Made by a program: the position numbers and the translations under genes. A stretch of 64,000 nt of DNA, taken from Bacteroidales bacterium. GTDB taxonomy: Bacteria > Bacteroidota > Bacteroidia > Bacteroidales > F082. Within the stretch, counting starts at the first letter, position 1, and each line of letters opens with the position of its first letter. Under the pieces are notes generated by a model. It saw nothing but the letters and a program-made list of their open reading frames with translations. It was not told the DNA's origin and made no database searches. Where the stretch lies: assembly GCA_030683155.1 (NCBI GenBank), contig JAUXMV010000058.1:62001-126000 (forward strand), read 5' to 3'. Positions 26,860-34,681 of the stretch are shown piece by piece.

Positions 26860-27191
26860 TGGCAGGAAGAAAAGCAGAAATAAAAATGCATGAAAAAATG
26901 GCAGGTTGGCTTACAGAGGATGAAGAAGGATATCATTTTGTGTATGATGATCAATATCTTCTGTCTGAATCTCCGGAGGCTGTGAGTCTTACGCTGCCAT
27001 TAACACACATTGCATTTAGCAGCAAAGTGATGTTTCCGTTTTTTGATGGGCTAATTCCTGAAGGCTGGTTGCTGGATATTGCAGAGAAAAACTGGAAGCT
27101 CAATTCCCGCGACCGGATGGGTCTTTTGTTGGCTTGTTGTAAGGATTGTATTGGTGCTGTAAGCGTGATAGAAATTCCAAATATTGAATAA
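26859..27191 (+). CDS. hipS: HipS-like antitoxin (HipA N-terminal subdomain as a separate protein)
   Basis: A 110-residue protein equal to the N-terminal subdomain of HipA kinases (Couple_hipA). Visible signatures are LTLPLTHIAFSSKVMFPFF, DGLIPEGWLLDIAEKNW and the end CKDCIGAVSVIE. In the three-part HipBST system of enteropathogenic E. coli this small protein is the antitoxin that inhibits HipT. Here it sits between hipB and hipT in the same order. A 139-base gap separates it from hipT, longer than usual for a coupled pair and with no convincing gene inside. Confidence 0.85.
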   Translation: MAGRKAEIKMHEKMAGWLTEDEEGYHFVYDDQYLLSESPEAVSLTLPLTHIAFSSKVMFPFFDGLIPEGWLLDIAEKNWKLNSRDRMGLLLACCKDCIGAVSVIEIPNIE

Positions 27192-27330
27192 AGCATTTTG
27201 AAATCAGATAATGTTGTACAGGCAAAGACCTGCATTGATTAAAAGGTAGCATGCAAAAAACAATGATAGCAAAAATCAATCCCCAGACCGTAAGCGTTGA
27301 CCCTATATTCGCACTTAATAACTTAAATCC

Positions 27331-28269
27331 ATGAGATGTTTATACTGTTACGCGCCTCTTTATGAGCTGGAAAGAGATTTTCATCCCGCCTGCAGCCGCA
27401 AAATATTTGGCGAATCAGCTCCTCCCGACCTGGCTTTTAGTGAGGATCAGATTGAAACATTGGCTGCAGAAATCATCAAAGCCCACACAACAGTAACAGG
27501 GGTTCAGCCTAAACTTTCTTTACATTTAACACAAGGAGATACACATAACAGAACAAAGCGCTTCACTATTTCTGGCTTATGGGGAGCCTACATCCTTAAA
27601 CCTTCTTCTTCATCCTATCCGCAATTGCCCGAAGTTGAAGACCTCACCATGCATTTGGCGGAGATAGCGAAAATTAATGTCGTGCCACATAGTTTAGTCC
27701 GTTTGCAGTCAGGTAATCTCGCCTATTTAACCAAAAGAATCGACAGGATAAAGAAGGAGAAGTTGCACATGGAAGATATGTGTCAACTAACCGGACGGCT
27801 CACTGAAGATAAATACCAGGGTAGCTATGAACAAATTGCAAGAACAATTCAAAAATATTCTGCTGTGCCGGGGCTGGATATTGTTAATTTTTTTGAGTTG
27901 GTTCTGTTTTCTTTTTTGACTGGCAACGCCGATATGCATTTAAAAAATTTCTCGCTGATAAAGCAAAAAGGCATAGGAATGATACTTTCTCCGGCTTATG
28001 ATTTATTGGCTACAACGCTCGTTAACCCTGTCGATAAAGAAGAGTTGGCGCTTACGCTGAATGCGAAAAAGAAGAAAATAAGCAAGACTGATTTTACCGC
28101 TGCTTTCGAAACATTAAAGCTGGACGAAAAACAGCAGGAAAATATTTTTAAAAAAATGATACAAGCCAAATCTGCATGGATCGAAATGATCAATATTAGT
28201 TTTCTTGATGATGCATTTAAAAAACAATACATCGGTCTGCTTGAGGAACGCATGAAAAGGATAATTTAA
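27331..28269 (+). CDS. hipT: HipT-like serine/threonine kinase toxin
   Basis: A 312-residue HipA-fold kinase without the N-terminal subdomain, which is encoded by the preceding gene. It begins with a zinc-ribbon-like pattern (Cys3, Cys6, His18, Cys21). Then come the glycine-rich loop TVTGVQPKLSL (54-64), the catalytic Lys90 in YILKP, the catalytic loop GNADMHLKNF with Asp201, and the metal-binding Asp224 in SPAYDLL. Known HipT and HipA phosphorylate aminoacyl-tRNA synthetases (TrpS and GltX) and halt growth. The loop carries Thr-Val-Thr where the E. coli HipT has two autophosphorylated serines, so regulation may use threonines. Target unknown. Confidence 0.88.
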   Translation: MRCLYCYAPLYELERDFHPACSRKIFGESAPPDLAFSEDQIETLAAEIIKAHTTVTGVQPKLSLHLTQGDTHNRTKRFTISGLWGAYILKPSSSSYPQLPEVEDLTMHLAEIAKINVVPHSLVRLQSGNLAYLTKRIDRIKKEKLHMEDMCQLTGRLTEDKYQGSYEQIARTIQKYSAVPGLDIVNFFELVLFSFLTGNADMHLKNFSLIKQKGIGMILSPAYDLLATTLVNPVDKEELALTLNAKKKKISKTDFTAAFETLKLDEKQQENIFKKMIQAKSAWIEMINISFLDDAFKKQYIGLLEERMKRII

Positions 28270-28590
28270 AAAACCGGCTCAATGGACAAAACATAATAAT
28301 ACACTACGATAAGCTCGTTATTAACAGCCTTGCCAACAATCAAAGACATTATAAAAAAAAAGAGTTATTACTGTAGGAATAATAAGCTATACAATTGATT
28401 AAAACAACAAATTCATAAAAATTGCGGCAATAGAACCACAAGCCTTCGATGAAAGCCATTGATAATGAATTACTTGAAAAACTCTCATAAACAAAAATGA
28501 GATCAACACTTTTTTTCAATGTCTGCCATTAAGATACTGCGCATGAAGTTATCAGCCCGAAGACAAGGCTTGCAGAATTGAATGGTCTAC

Positions 28591-28709
28591 CCATCTCACC
28601 ACTCAACACTCATCTCTCATCACTCATCCACATCTCATCACTCATCGCTCATCTCTCACCTCTCATCTCTAACCTCTCATCACTCATCTCTCAAGTCGCC
28701 TCTCGACGC
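28591..28709. repeat. Imperfect CTCATC-type tandem repeat
   Basis: About 120 bases of imperfect direct repeats of the unit CTCATCTCTCATCACTCATC, purely C, T and A on the plus strand except for scattered G. It is non-coding, with stops in all frames. It is a strand-asymmetric low-complexity tract between the hip and kamA operons. Confidence 0.8.
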
Positions 28710-28812
28710 TCAAATTCCCGCAAATTCACATCAATTATTAAGAACCAGTAAAAATTAGGCCTTGGCTGATCGTTTTAACCTTTCAACCTCAATCGATCCC
28801 AACTTCTTTTTC

Positions 28813-28820
28813 TAATTTTG
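28813..28820 (+). promoter_or_regulatory. -7-like promoter element upstream of small ORF and kamA
   Basis: TAATTTTG fits TAnnTTTG and lies 20 bases before the ATG of the 38-codon frame. No -33 TTG at the proper distance. Confidence 0.3.
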
Positions 28821-28839
28821 AACCCTCAATTACCTTGCT

Positions 28840-28956
28840 ATGAAGCAGCACACTTTAACCAGTATTTTATTCCGGAAAATACCCGGAAAACTTGATCTGT
28901 CTGATGTGATTCCGAGATTGAACGAATCTGTCATAAATCTGGTTCCAGGCTATTAA
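28840..28956 (+). CDS. Possible 38-residue small protein or leader peptide
   Basis: An ATG-initiated frame of 38 codons (MKQHTLTSILF..., ending LVPGY and TAA), preceded at proper distance by a -7-like element. No similarity is recognised. It could be a leader ORF of the kamA operon, a remnant of a longer gene, or chance. Confidence 0.25.
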   Translation: MKQHTLTSILFRKIPGKLDLSDVIPRLNESVINLVPGY

Positions 28957-29124
28957 AGTGCTTCCCGGGATTTTCGCTGCCTATCAATATTTCGATCGGT
29001 TAAGCAAGTTAAACCTCTGAAATCCAAAAATATTTTAAATAACTCAAAGCGTTTTTTTGAAAAATTCAATGACGTAAAATCGTTAAAAAAGAAAATACAA
29101 GAATCAAATACTCAAAATTATAAA

Positions 29125-30699
29125 ATGATGATTTCACAAACCGAAAAGCTACAAAAGCCGGATCTTCAAAAAATCATGAACAGATTCGAATACAGTGAAG
29201 AAATAAAACAAACCATTGAGCAAGAAAATCTTTTGCCTTTAGGACTTTTATCCAGGCTTGATGCAACGTATCCACAGCATTCAGACTTGTTTAAAACATA
29301 TCCTATCATGTTCAATACCAAGGAGAAATATGTTGGTTTGAAGGGATTCAGGGAGATTGTAAGCATTCTTCAGCAAAATGGTATCGAAATTGGCCATATT
29401 GTCGAACGTGAATTTTTCATTGATGTTTACCGGTTTATGGCTACCAAACACATTTTGAATGCAATAAACTGGAATAAATTTGAAAAGGACTCTCTGTTTC
29501 AGCTGGTTTTCCCTCAACCGGGAATGATTTATCAGGAAGAAGTGAAACTTTATGCCGATGCAAAAACAGACGAAGAAAGAGAAGCTGTCGTTGCGGAGTA
29601 TCAGAAAAAAACCAATCCGCATGATGGCAAACAAATGCTGAATAAACCATGGTTCAAAAACGAAGAGGGTCATCTGGAAATCCTTGAAGGTAGTCAGCAT
29701 AAATATCCACCGGTTCAGCTTGTCTTTGACAAAACAACCCAAAATTGTTTTGCGTTTTGCAGTTATTGTTTCAGACATGCTCAAGTACGCGGAGATGAGG
29801 ATATGTTTGTGCAGGAAGAAGTGAGTCAACTGCATCAGTACCTGAAGCTTCATCCTGAAATCAGCGATATTTTGATTACAGGTGGCGATGCCGGCTATAT
29901 CACTTACGAAAGGCTTCTGGAATATACAATTCCATTGATTGAAGATCCTGAACTGATGCATATTAAAACTTTAAGACTCGGCACAAGAGCCTTGACCTTT
30001 CATCCTGAAATGCTCCTGACTAACAAATACAAGAAAATTCTTGATTTGTTTCAAAAGATCCACGATAACGGAATTCAGGTGGTTTGGATGGCGCACTTTT
30101 CAACACCAAGAGAACTTTTAAACCCCGGCACAATAGCAGCCATACGTCGTTTGAAACAACATGATGTAACGGTGAAAAGTCAAAGTCCGATCATGAACCA
30201 CATCAGTTTGTTTTCTGATGAAAATGGCAAAGTTGATGTTGATCGTTCAGCACAAAACTGGATAGATCTTGGAAATATTTTCGCTATGCTCGGGGTTGGT
30301 TTCCACTCGATGTATTGCGCCAGACCAACAGGTGAACACCATTATTTTACTGCACCATTGGCCGAGATAGATAAAGTTTTCAGTAAAGTGTACAGAGAAC
30401 TGGCCTCCATAAACAGACCTTCCAGATATATTACAATGACTTCATCGGCCGGAAAAACTTCCCTGCTCGGCACAGCCGTTGTGAACGGTGAAAAAGTTTT
30501 CGTTCTGAAGTTTAACGAAGCGCGAAAGATGAATTGGATGGACAAGGTTTATCTGGCTAAATATGACGAGAAAGAGAATACAATCGAAAAACTGAAGCCC
30601 TTTGATACACCGAAGTATTTCTATGAAAATGAACTGCATGAGATCGAGAAAAAACTCTCTGATGCATTGATGAAGGAGATAGAAAAGGAAGCGATATGA
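29125..30699 (+). CDS. KamA-family radical SAM aminomutase, not a lysine type
   Basis: A 524-residue member of the lysine 2,3-aminomutase family. These enzymes use a 4Fe-4S cluster, S-adenosylmethionine and PLP to move an amino group from C2 to C3. The cluster motif is Cys208-x3-Cys212-x2-Cys215 (NCFAFCSYCFRHAQ). The PLP lysine is Lys444 in SSAGKTSLL. The two aspartates that hold the lysine side chain in the clostridial enzyme (Asp293, Asp330) align here with Ala399 (YCARPTGEHH, followed by Arg400) and Thr437. The substrate is therefore probably not lysine; an arginine at this spot could suit a side-chain carboxylate. First gene of a five-gene operon; its stop overlaps the next start. Confidence 0.85.
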   Translation: MMISQTEKLQKPDLQKIMNRFEYSEEIKQTIEQENLLPLGLLSRLDATYPQHSDLFKTYPIMFNTKEKYVGLKGFREIVSILQQNGIEIGHIVEREFFIDVYRFMATKHILNAINWNKFEKDSLFQLVFPQPGMIYQEEVKLYADAKTDEEREAVVAEYQKKTNPHDGKQMLNKPWFKNEEGHLEILEGSQHKYPPVQLVFDKTTQNCFAFCSYCFRHAQVRGDEDMFVQEEVSQLHQYLKLHPEISDILITGGDAGYITYERLLEYTIPLIEDPELMHIKTLRLGTRALTFHPEMLLTNKYKKILDLFQKIHDNGIQVVWMAHFSTPRELLNPGTIAAIRRLKQHDVTVKSQSPIMNHISLFSDENGKVDVDRSAQNWIDLGNIFAMLGVGFHSMYCARPTGEHHYFTAPLAEIDKVFSKVYRELASINRPSRYITMTSSAGKTSLLGTAVVNGEKVFVLKFNEARKMNWMDKVYLAKYDEKENTIEKLKPFDTPKYFYENELHEIEKKLSDALMKEIEKEAI

Positions 30700-31409
30700 T
30701 AAATAAAGTCGTTCATTCAACTGCCGATGCTGTAGCTGACATTTTTGACGGGGCAACCATCATGATCAGTGGTTTTGGCGAAGCAGGCAGTCCTATTGAG
30801 TTGATACATGCCTTGATCGATCAGGGCGCGAAAAACCTTACTGTTGTTAGTAATAACACGGGAAGTGGCCATGTTGGCCTTGCAGCGCTTATCGAAAACA
30901 GACAGGTAAAAAAAATGATTTGTTCTTTTCCGCGGACAGCCAATTCAACTGTCTTTCCTGATTTATATCGAAAAGGGGAGATAGAGCTGGAGCTTGTTCC
31001 ACAGGGAACGCTTGCTGAAAGAATCAGAGCAGGAGGTGCCGGAATTCCTGCATTTTTCACACCTGCTTCCGTGAATACACCTCTTGCCGAGGGCAAAGAA
31101 TCACGTGTCATCAACGGCCAGACATACGTTTTGGAGTATGGCATAAGAGCCGATTTTGCACTGGTAAAATGCAAAGTTGGTGATAGATATGGAAACTTGA
31201 TTTACAACAAAACAGCAAGAAACTTTGGACCAATAATGTGTACTGCCGCAAAAACAACCATTGTGCAAACAAAGACAATTCTGGAGCCTGGAGAAATTGA
31301 TCCTGAATGTGTCGTAACACCGGGTATTTTTGTTAAAAAACTTGTGGAGGTATCCAATCCGGAAGAGGAATCAAAACTTATAGCTGACAACAGGAGGTAT
31401 CCATGGTAA
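30696..31409 (+). CDS. 3-oxoacid CoA-transferase, subunit A
   Basis: A 237-residue alpha subunit of a family I CoA-transferase (ScoA/AtoD/PcaI group). Landmarks are the CoA-binding glycine-rich start MISGFGEAGSPIELI, VVSNNTGSGHVGLAALI, and the conserved VPQGTLAERIRAGGAGIPAF with FTPASVNTPLAEGKE. With subunit B it moves CoA from a donor such as succinyl-CoA to a 3-oxoacid. Its ATG overlaps the kamA-like stop by an ATGA arrangement, and its last codons overlap the subunit B start. Substrate type (acetoacetate, 3-oxoadipate or another beta-keto acid) cannot be fixed by this sequence alone; the thiolase downstream favours 3-oxoadipate. Confidence 0.92.
   Translation: MINKVVHSTADAVADIFDGATIMISGFGEAGSPIELIHALIDQGAKNLTVVSNNTGSGHVGLAALIENRQVKKMICSFPRTANSTVFPDLYRKGEIELELVPQGTLAERIRAGGAGIPAFFTPASVNTPLAEGKESRVINGQTYVLEYGIRADFALVKCKVGDRYGNLIYNKTARNFGPIMCTAAKTTIVQTKTILEPGEIDPECVVTPGIFVKKLVEVSNPEEESKLIADNRRYPW
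31392..31398 (+). promoter_or_regulatory. Strong Shine-Dalgarno site of CoA-transferase B
   Basis: AGGAGGT ends 4 bases before the ATG at 31403 and lies inside the end of the subunit A coding region. Strong sites like this are uncommon in Bacteroidota, so it is worth noting. Confidence 0.6.
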
Positions 31410-32074
31410 CAGAAACGAATATTGGAGGCTGGAGTATCAGTCAAATGGCGCAAAAAGTTGCCATGGACATACAGGACGGAGCCTATGTCAATCTTGGCAT
31501 TGGAATTCCTGAAATGGTTGCAGGCTTCATTCCCGAAGGCAGAGAAGTGATTTATCATACCGAAAACGGTCTTTTGGGAATGGGTAAAGTGCCTGAAGCC
31601 GGATTTGAAGATCCTGAACTTATTAATGCCGGAAAGAAATGTGTTACGGCCATTCCGGGAGCCTGTTATTTTCATCATGCAGACAGTTTCACGATGATTC
31701 GGGGTGGACATATCGACGTCTGTGTGCTCGGTGCTTTGCAGGTTTCTGAAGAAGGTGATCTGGCCAACTGGTCAACGGGCGAGCCCGGTGCAATTCCGGC
31801 TGTGGGCGGCGCAATGGATCTTGTTGCCGGCGTGAAAACAATTTATGTCATCATGCAGCATAACACAAAAACCGGTGAGTCCAAAATTGTTCGGCAATGT
31901 ACCTATCCGCTTACCGGAAAGGGAGTTGTGAACAGAATTTATACCAACCTGGCTATTCTGGATGTTGTCGGAAAGAAACTTTTTGTCAGAGAACTGGCTC
32001 CGGAAGTCACTTTTGAATATTTGCAAAAACTGACCGAAGCAAAACTTGAACGGTATTCTGACGATACCAATTAA
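31403..32074 (+). CDS. 3-oxoacid CoA-transferase, subunit B
   Basis: A 223-residue beta subunit of the same CoA-transferase (ScoB/AtoA/PcaJ group). The catalytic glutamate that forms the covalent CoA thioester is Glu54 in YHTENGLLGMG. Other landmarks are YVNLGIGIPEMVAGF and MDLVAGVKTIYVIMQH. It overlaps subunit A by 7 bases and is 48 bases before the aminotransferase. Function as a heterodimer or heterotetramer with subunit A is well established for the family. Confidence 0.93.
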   Translation: MVTETNIGGWSISQMAQKVAMDIQDGAYVNLGIGIPEMVAGFIPEGREVIYHTENGLLGMGKVPEAGFEDPELINAGKKCVTAIPGACYFHHADSFTMIRGGHIDVCVLGALQVSEEGDLANWSTGEPGAIPAVGGAMDLVAGVKTIYVIMQHNTKTGESKIVRQCTYPLTGKGVVNRIYTNLAILDVVGKKLFVRELAPEVTFEYLQKLTEAKLERYSDDTN

Positions 32075-32122
32075 TCGAATAATTTACTTTTCTTAAAAAA
32101 ACTTTTTTTCAAGAATAGCTAT

Positions 32123-33457
32123 ATGTTACACGCAAAAAGTAGTGAAGAGATTTATAAACAGGCATGTGAAGTATTGCCCGGTGGCGTAAGCAGAAATACT
32201 GTTTTCAGAAAGCCATATCCACATTATGCAGGTACTGCATCCGGATGTTATATAACAGATATTGAAGGCGTTAGTCGCATTGATTTTGCCAACAACATGG
32301 CCGCGCTGATTCATGGTCATGCGCATCCTGCCATCGTTCAGGCTGTGGTTGAGCAACTGCACAAAGGAACTGCCTACACTCTGGCATCTGAAATCGAAGT
32401 GGCTTATGCACAACTTTTATGTGCCAGAGCGCCGGGCTTTGAGAAAATACGTTTTGTAAACTCTGGAACAGAGGCCGTTATGACAATGATAAAAGCTTCA
32501 AGGGCCTACACCGGAAGACCAAAAATAGCCAAAGCTGAAGGTGCTTATCATGGCACTTACGACTTTGCTGAGGTTAGTCAGACAGCCAATCCAACCAATT
32601 GGGGTGATATCAATAAGCCCAACAGCGTTGCACTGGCAAACGGAACGCCGCAGGGAGTACTGAATGATGTTATCATTTTCCCCTTCAATGATATCGAACG
32701 AACTTTGGCCATTCTGGATCAGCAAGCGGATCAGATAGCATGCGTGATTATCGATCCTGTTCCACACAGGGTTGGACTTCTACAAGGGACGAATGAATTT
32801 ATCGAGGCCGTTTATCAGTGGACACGCAGAAATGGCGCTTTACTTGTTTTTGATGAGGTTGTTACGTTCAGGGTAAATTATAGCGGAGCCCAGGAAAATT
32901 ATTCAGTTAAACCGGATCTTACGGCCTTGGGTAAAATTATTGGCGGTGGTTTTCCTGTTGGTGCAGTAACCGGCAGATCGGATGTTATGCAGGTTTTAGA
33001 TCCACGATCAAGTAAGGTATTGTTTCCGCACTCAGGCACTTTTTCCGCAAATCCTATCACGATGACAGCCGGTTATGTGGCAATGAAGCTATTTGACTTG
33101 GACGCTGTTCAAAAGCTGAACGCACTCACTGCAAAAGCCATCGGTCAGATAGAGGAGGCGGTAAAAATTGCTGACGTACCGGTTTCAATTACGGGAGCTG
33201 GCTCAATGTTTCGTATTCACCTCACAAAAACTCCACCGACCACCTACAGAGAAGCTTATCAGACAAAGGAAGCCGCAAAAGTCATTGAGGAACTGCTCGA
33301 TTATGTGTACTTCAACGAAAATCTGCTCATGATAAATACCTTTGCCTGCATGTTTTCAACTGCATTAACACAAATGGAAGTCGATAAGCTTTCAGAAGCA
33401 TTGTTGAGGGCATTCAAAATCATGAAACCAAAGATCGATAGTTTACAAAATTCATAA
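32123..33457 (+). CDS. Class III PLP aminotransferase, GSAM/beta-transaminase type
   Basis: A 444-residue fold-type I PLP enzyme. The Schiff-base lysine is Lys271 (LTALGKIIGGGFPVGA), the PLP-ring aspartate is Asp244 (VFDEVVTFR), and NSGTEAVMTMIKASRAYTG binds the phosphate. It looks like glutamate-1-semialdehyde aminomutase, but the N-terminus PGGVSRNTVFRKPYPHY resembles the beta-transaminases (for example beta-phenylalanine aminotransferase), where an arginine after PGG binds the acid group. Haem synthesis is not suggested by the neighbours. In this operon it would turn the beta-amino acid made by the aminomutase into a beta-keto acid (inference). Confidence 0.85.
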   Translation: MLHAKSSEEIYKQACEVLPGGVSRNTVFRKPYPHYAGTASGCYITDIEGVSRIDFANNMAALIHGHAHPAIVQAVVEQLHKGTAYTLASEIEVAYAQLLCARAPGFEKIRFVNSGTEAVMTMIKASRAYTGRPKIAKAEGAYHGTYDFAEVSQTANPTNWGDINKPNSVALANGTPQGVLNDVIIFPFNDIERTLAILDQQADQIACVIIDPVPHRVGLLQGTNEFIEAVYQWTRRNGALLVFDEVVTFRVNYSGAQENYSVKPDLTALGKIIGGGFPVGAVTGRSDVMQVLDPRSSKVLFPHSGTFSANPITMTAGYVAMKLFDLDAVQKLNALTAKAIGQIEEAVKIADVPVSITGAGSMFRIHLTKTPPTTYREAYQTKEAAKVIEELLDYVYFNENLLMINTFACMFSTALTQMEVDKLSEALLRAFKIMKPKIDSLQNS

Positions 33458-33470
33458 CGAAGGAAATTTT

Positions 33471-34673
33471 ATGAGAGAGGTATATATCTGTGATGCGATA
33501 CGAACGCCTGTCGGCCGCTATGGTGGCGCACTTTCATCTGTCAGACCGGATGATTTGGCTGCTATTGTTCTGAAATCATTGAAGGAACGAAACCCTGAAA
33601 TTGACTGGTTGGAAGTGAACGATGTGATCATGGGTTGCGCCAATCAGGCAGGGGAGGACAACCGGAATATAGCGCGGATGGCATTATTGCTTGCAGGGTA
33701 TTCTGAAACTATTCCTGGTTCAACCGTCAATAGACTGTGCGGTTCGGGTATGGATGCCGTTGGTACAGCCGCGCGGGCCATAAAAGCAGGAGAGGCGGAG
33801 CTGATTATTGCAGGTGGCGTTGAAAGCATGTCGCGTGCGCCCATGGTGATCGAAAAAGCAACTGAGGCCTTTTCAAGATCAGTGAAGATGTATGATACCA
33901 CGATTGGATGGCGATTCATCAATAAAAATCTTGAAAAAAAGTATGGCAGTGATTCTATGATTGAAACGGCTGAAAACATTGCACAGGATTATAATATCAG
34001 CCGGGAAGATCAGGATAAGTTTGCGTATTGGAGCCAAAAAAAGGCTGATGAAGCCCAAAGAAACGGGACACTTGCAAAAGAGATTATTCCGGTAGTTTTG
34101 CCTCAGCGGAAAGGTGATCCTGTTGTTGTGGATACTGACGAGCATCCGCGTTTAACTTCCATTGAAAAACTTGCTGCCTTGAAACCGATTACAACTGCAA
34201 ACGGGACAATCACTGCGGGCAATGCTTCAGGTGTTAACGACGGTGCCGCTGCACTTATAATTGCTTCAGGAGATGCAGTGAAGAAATACAACCTGAAACC
34301 TTTAGCCAGAATTCTTGGAATGGATGTTGCCGGCGTATTGCCGCGTGTGATGGGGCTTGGGCCAGTGCCTGCAACCAATAAGTTGCTGAAAAGACTTGGC
34401 TTATCGCTTGCCGATATGGATATCATTGAGCTGAATGAAGCCTTTGCTGCACAATCTCTGGGCTGCACCCGTATGTTTGGGCTTGCAGATGATGATCCAA
34501 GAATCAATCCTTTGGGAGGTGCAATCGCACTCGGACATCCCCTTGGCATGAGTGGTGCAAGACTTATAACAACAGCCGTAAATCAGCTGCAGCATTCAGA
34601 TGCGAAAAGAGCGCTTTGTACAATGTGTATTGGTGTTGGCCAAGGGATTTCCATCGTAATTGAGAAGGTATAA
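33471..34673 (+). CDS. Thiolase, 3-oxoadipyl-CoA thiolase-like (PcaF/PaaJ type)
   Basis: A 400-residue degradative thiolase that splits a 3-oxoacyl-CoA with CoA to acetyl-CoA and a shorter acyl-CoA. Nucleophile Cys90 (NRLCGSGMDA), His356 (GHPLGMSGAR) and Cys386 (CTMCIGVGQG) are all present. The text reads like PcaF/PaaJ: MREVYICDAIRTPVGRYGGA, CANQAGEDNRNIARMALLLAG, DTTIGWRFIN and GVNDGAAALIIAS. These hallmarks suggest a 3-oxoadipyl-CoA-like substrate, giving succinyl-CoA and acetyl-CoA. The start has an AAGGA site 8 bases upstream and lies 13 bases after the aminotransferase. Last gene of the operon. Confidence 0.92.
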   Translation: MREVYICDAIRTPVGRYGGALSSVRPDDLAAIVLKSLKERNPEIDWLEVNDVIMGCANQAGEDNRNIARMALLLAGYSETIPGSTVNRLCGSGMDAVGTAARAIKAGEAELIIAGGVESMSRAPMVIEKATEAFSRSVKMYDTTIGWRFINKNLEKKYGSDSMIETAENIAQDYNISREDQDKFAYWSQKKADEAQRNGTLAKEIIPVVLPQRKGDPVVVDTDEHPRLTSIEKLAALKPITTANGTITAGNASGVNDGAAALIIASGDAVKKYNLKPLARILGMDVAGVLPRVMGLGPVPATNKLLKRLGLSLADMDIIELNEAFAAQSLGCTRMFGLADDDPRINPLGGAIALGHPLGMSGARLITTAVNQLQHSDAKRALCTMCIGVGQGISIVIEKV

Positions 34674-34681
34674 TTCAAGCT

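Larger units (their letters stand above)
28270..29124. other. Intergenic region with low-complexity repeat and a possible small ORF
   Basis: This 855-base gap holds a CTCATC-rich repeat tract (28591-28709), a -7-like TAATTTTG (28813-28820) and a 38-codon open frame (28840-28956). Nothing else was recognised. The kamA-like operon starts at its right end with no obvious promoter in the last 160 bases. Confidence 0.5.

Noticed and set aside
27250-27318. 22-codon frame between hipS and hipT
   Set aside because: Very short, no ribosome site, no conservation visible; taken as chance.
29281-29961. 226-residue minus-strand ORF
   Set aside because: Antisense shadow of the kamA-like gene, no domain seen.
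32123-33457. hemL (glutamate-1-semialdehyde aminomutase)
   Set aside because: Fold similarity is clear, but N-terminal text is of the beta-transaminase type and the operon has no haem genes.
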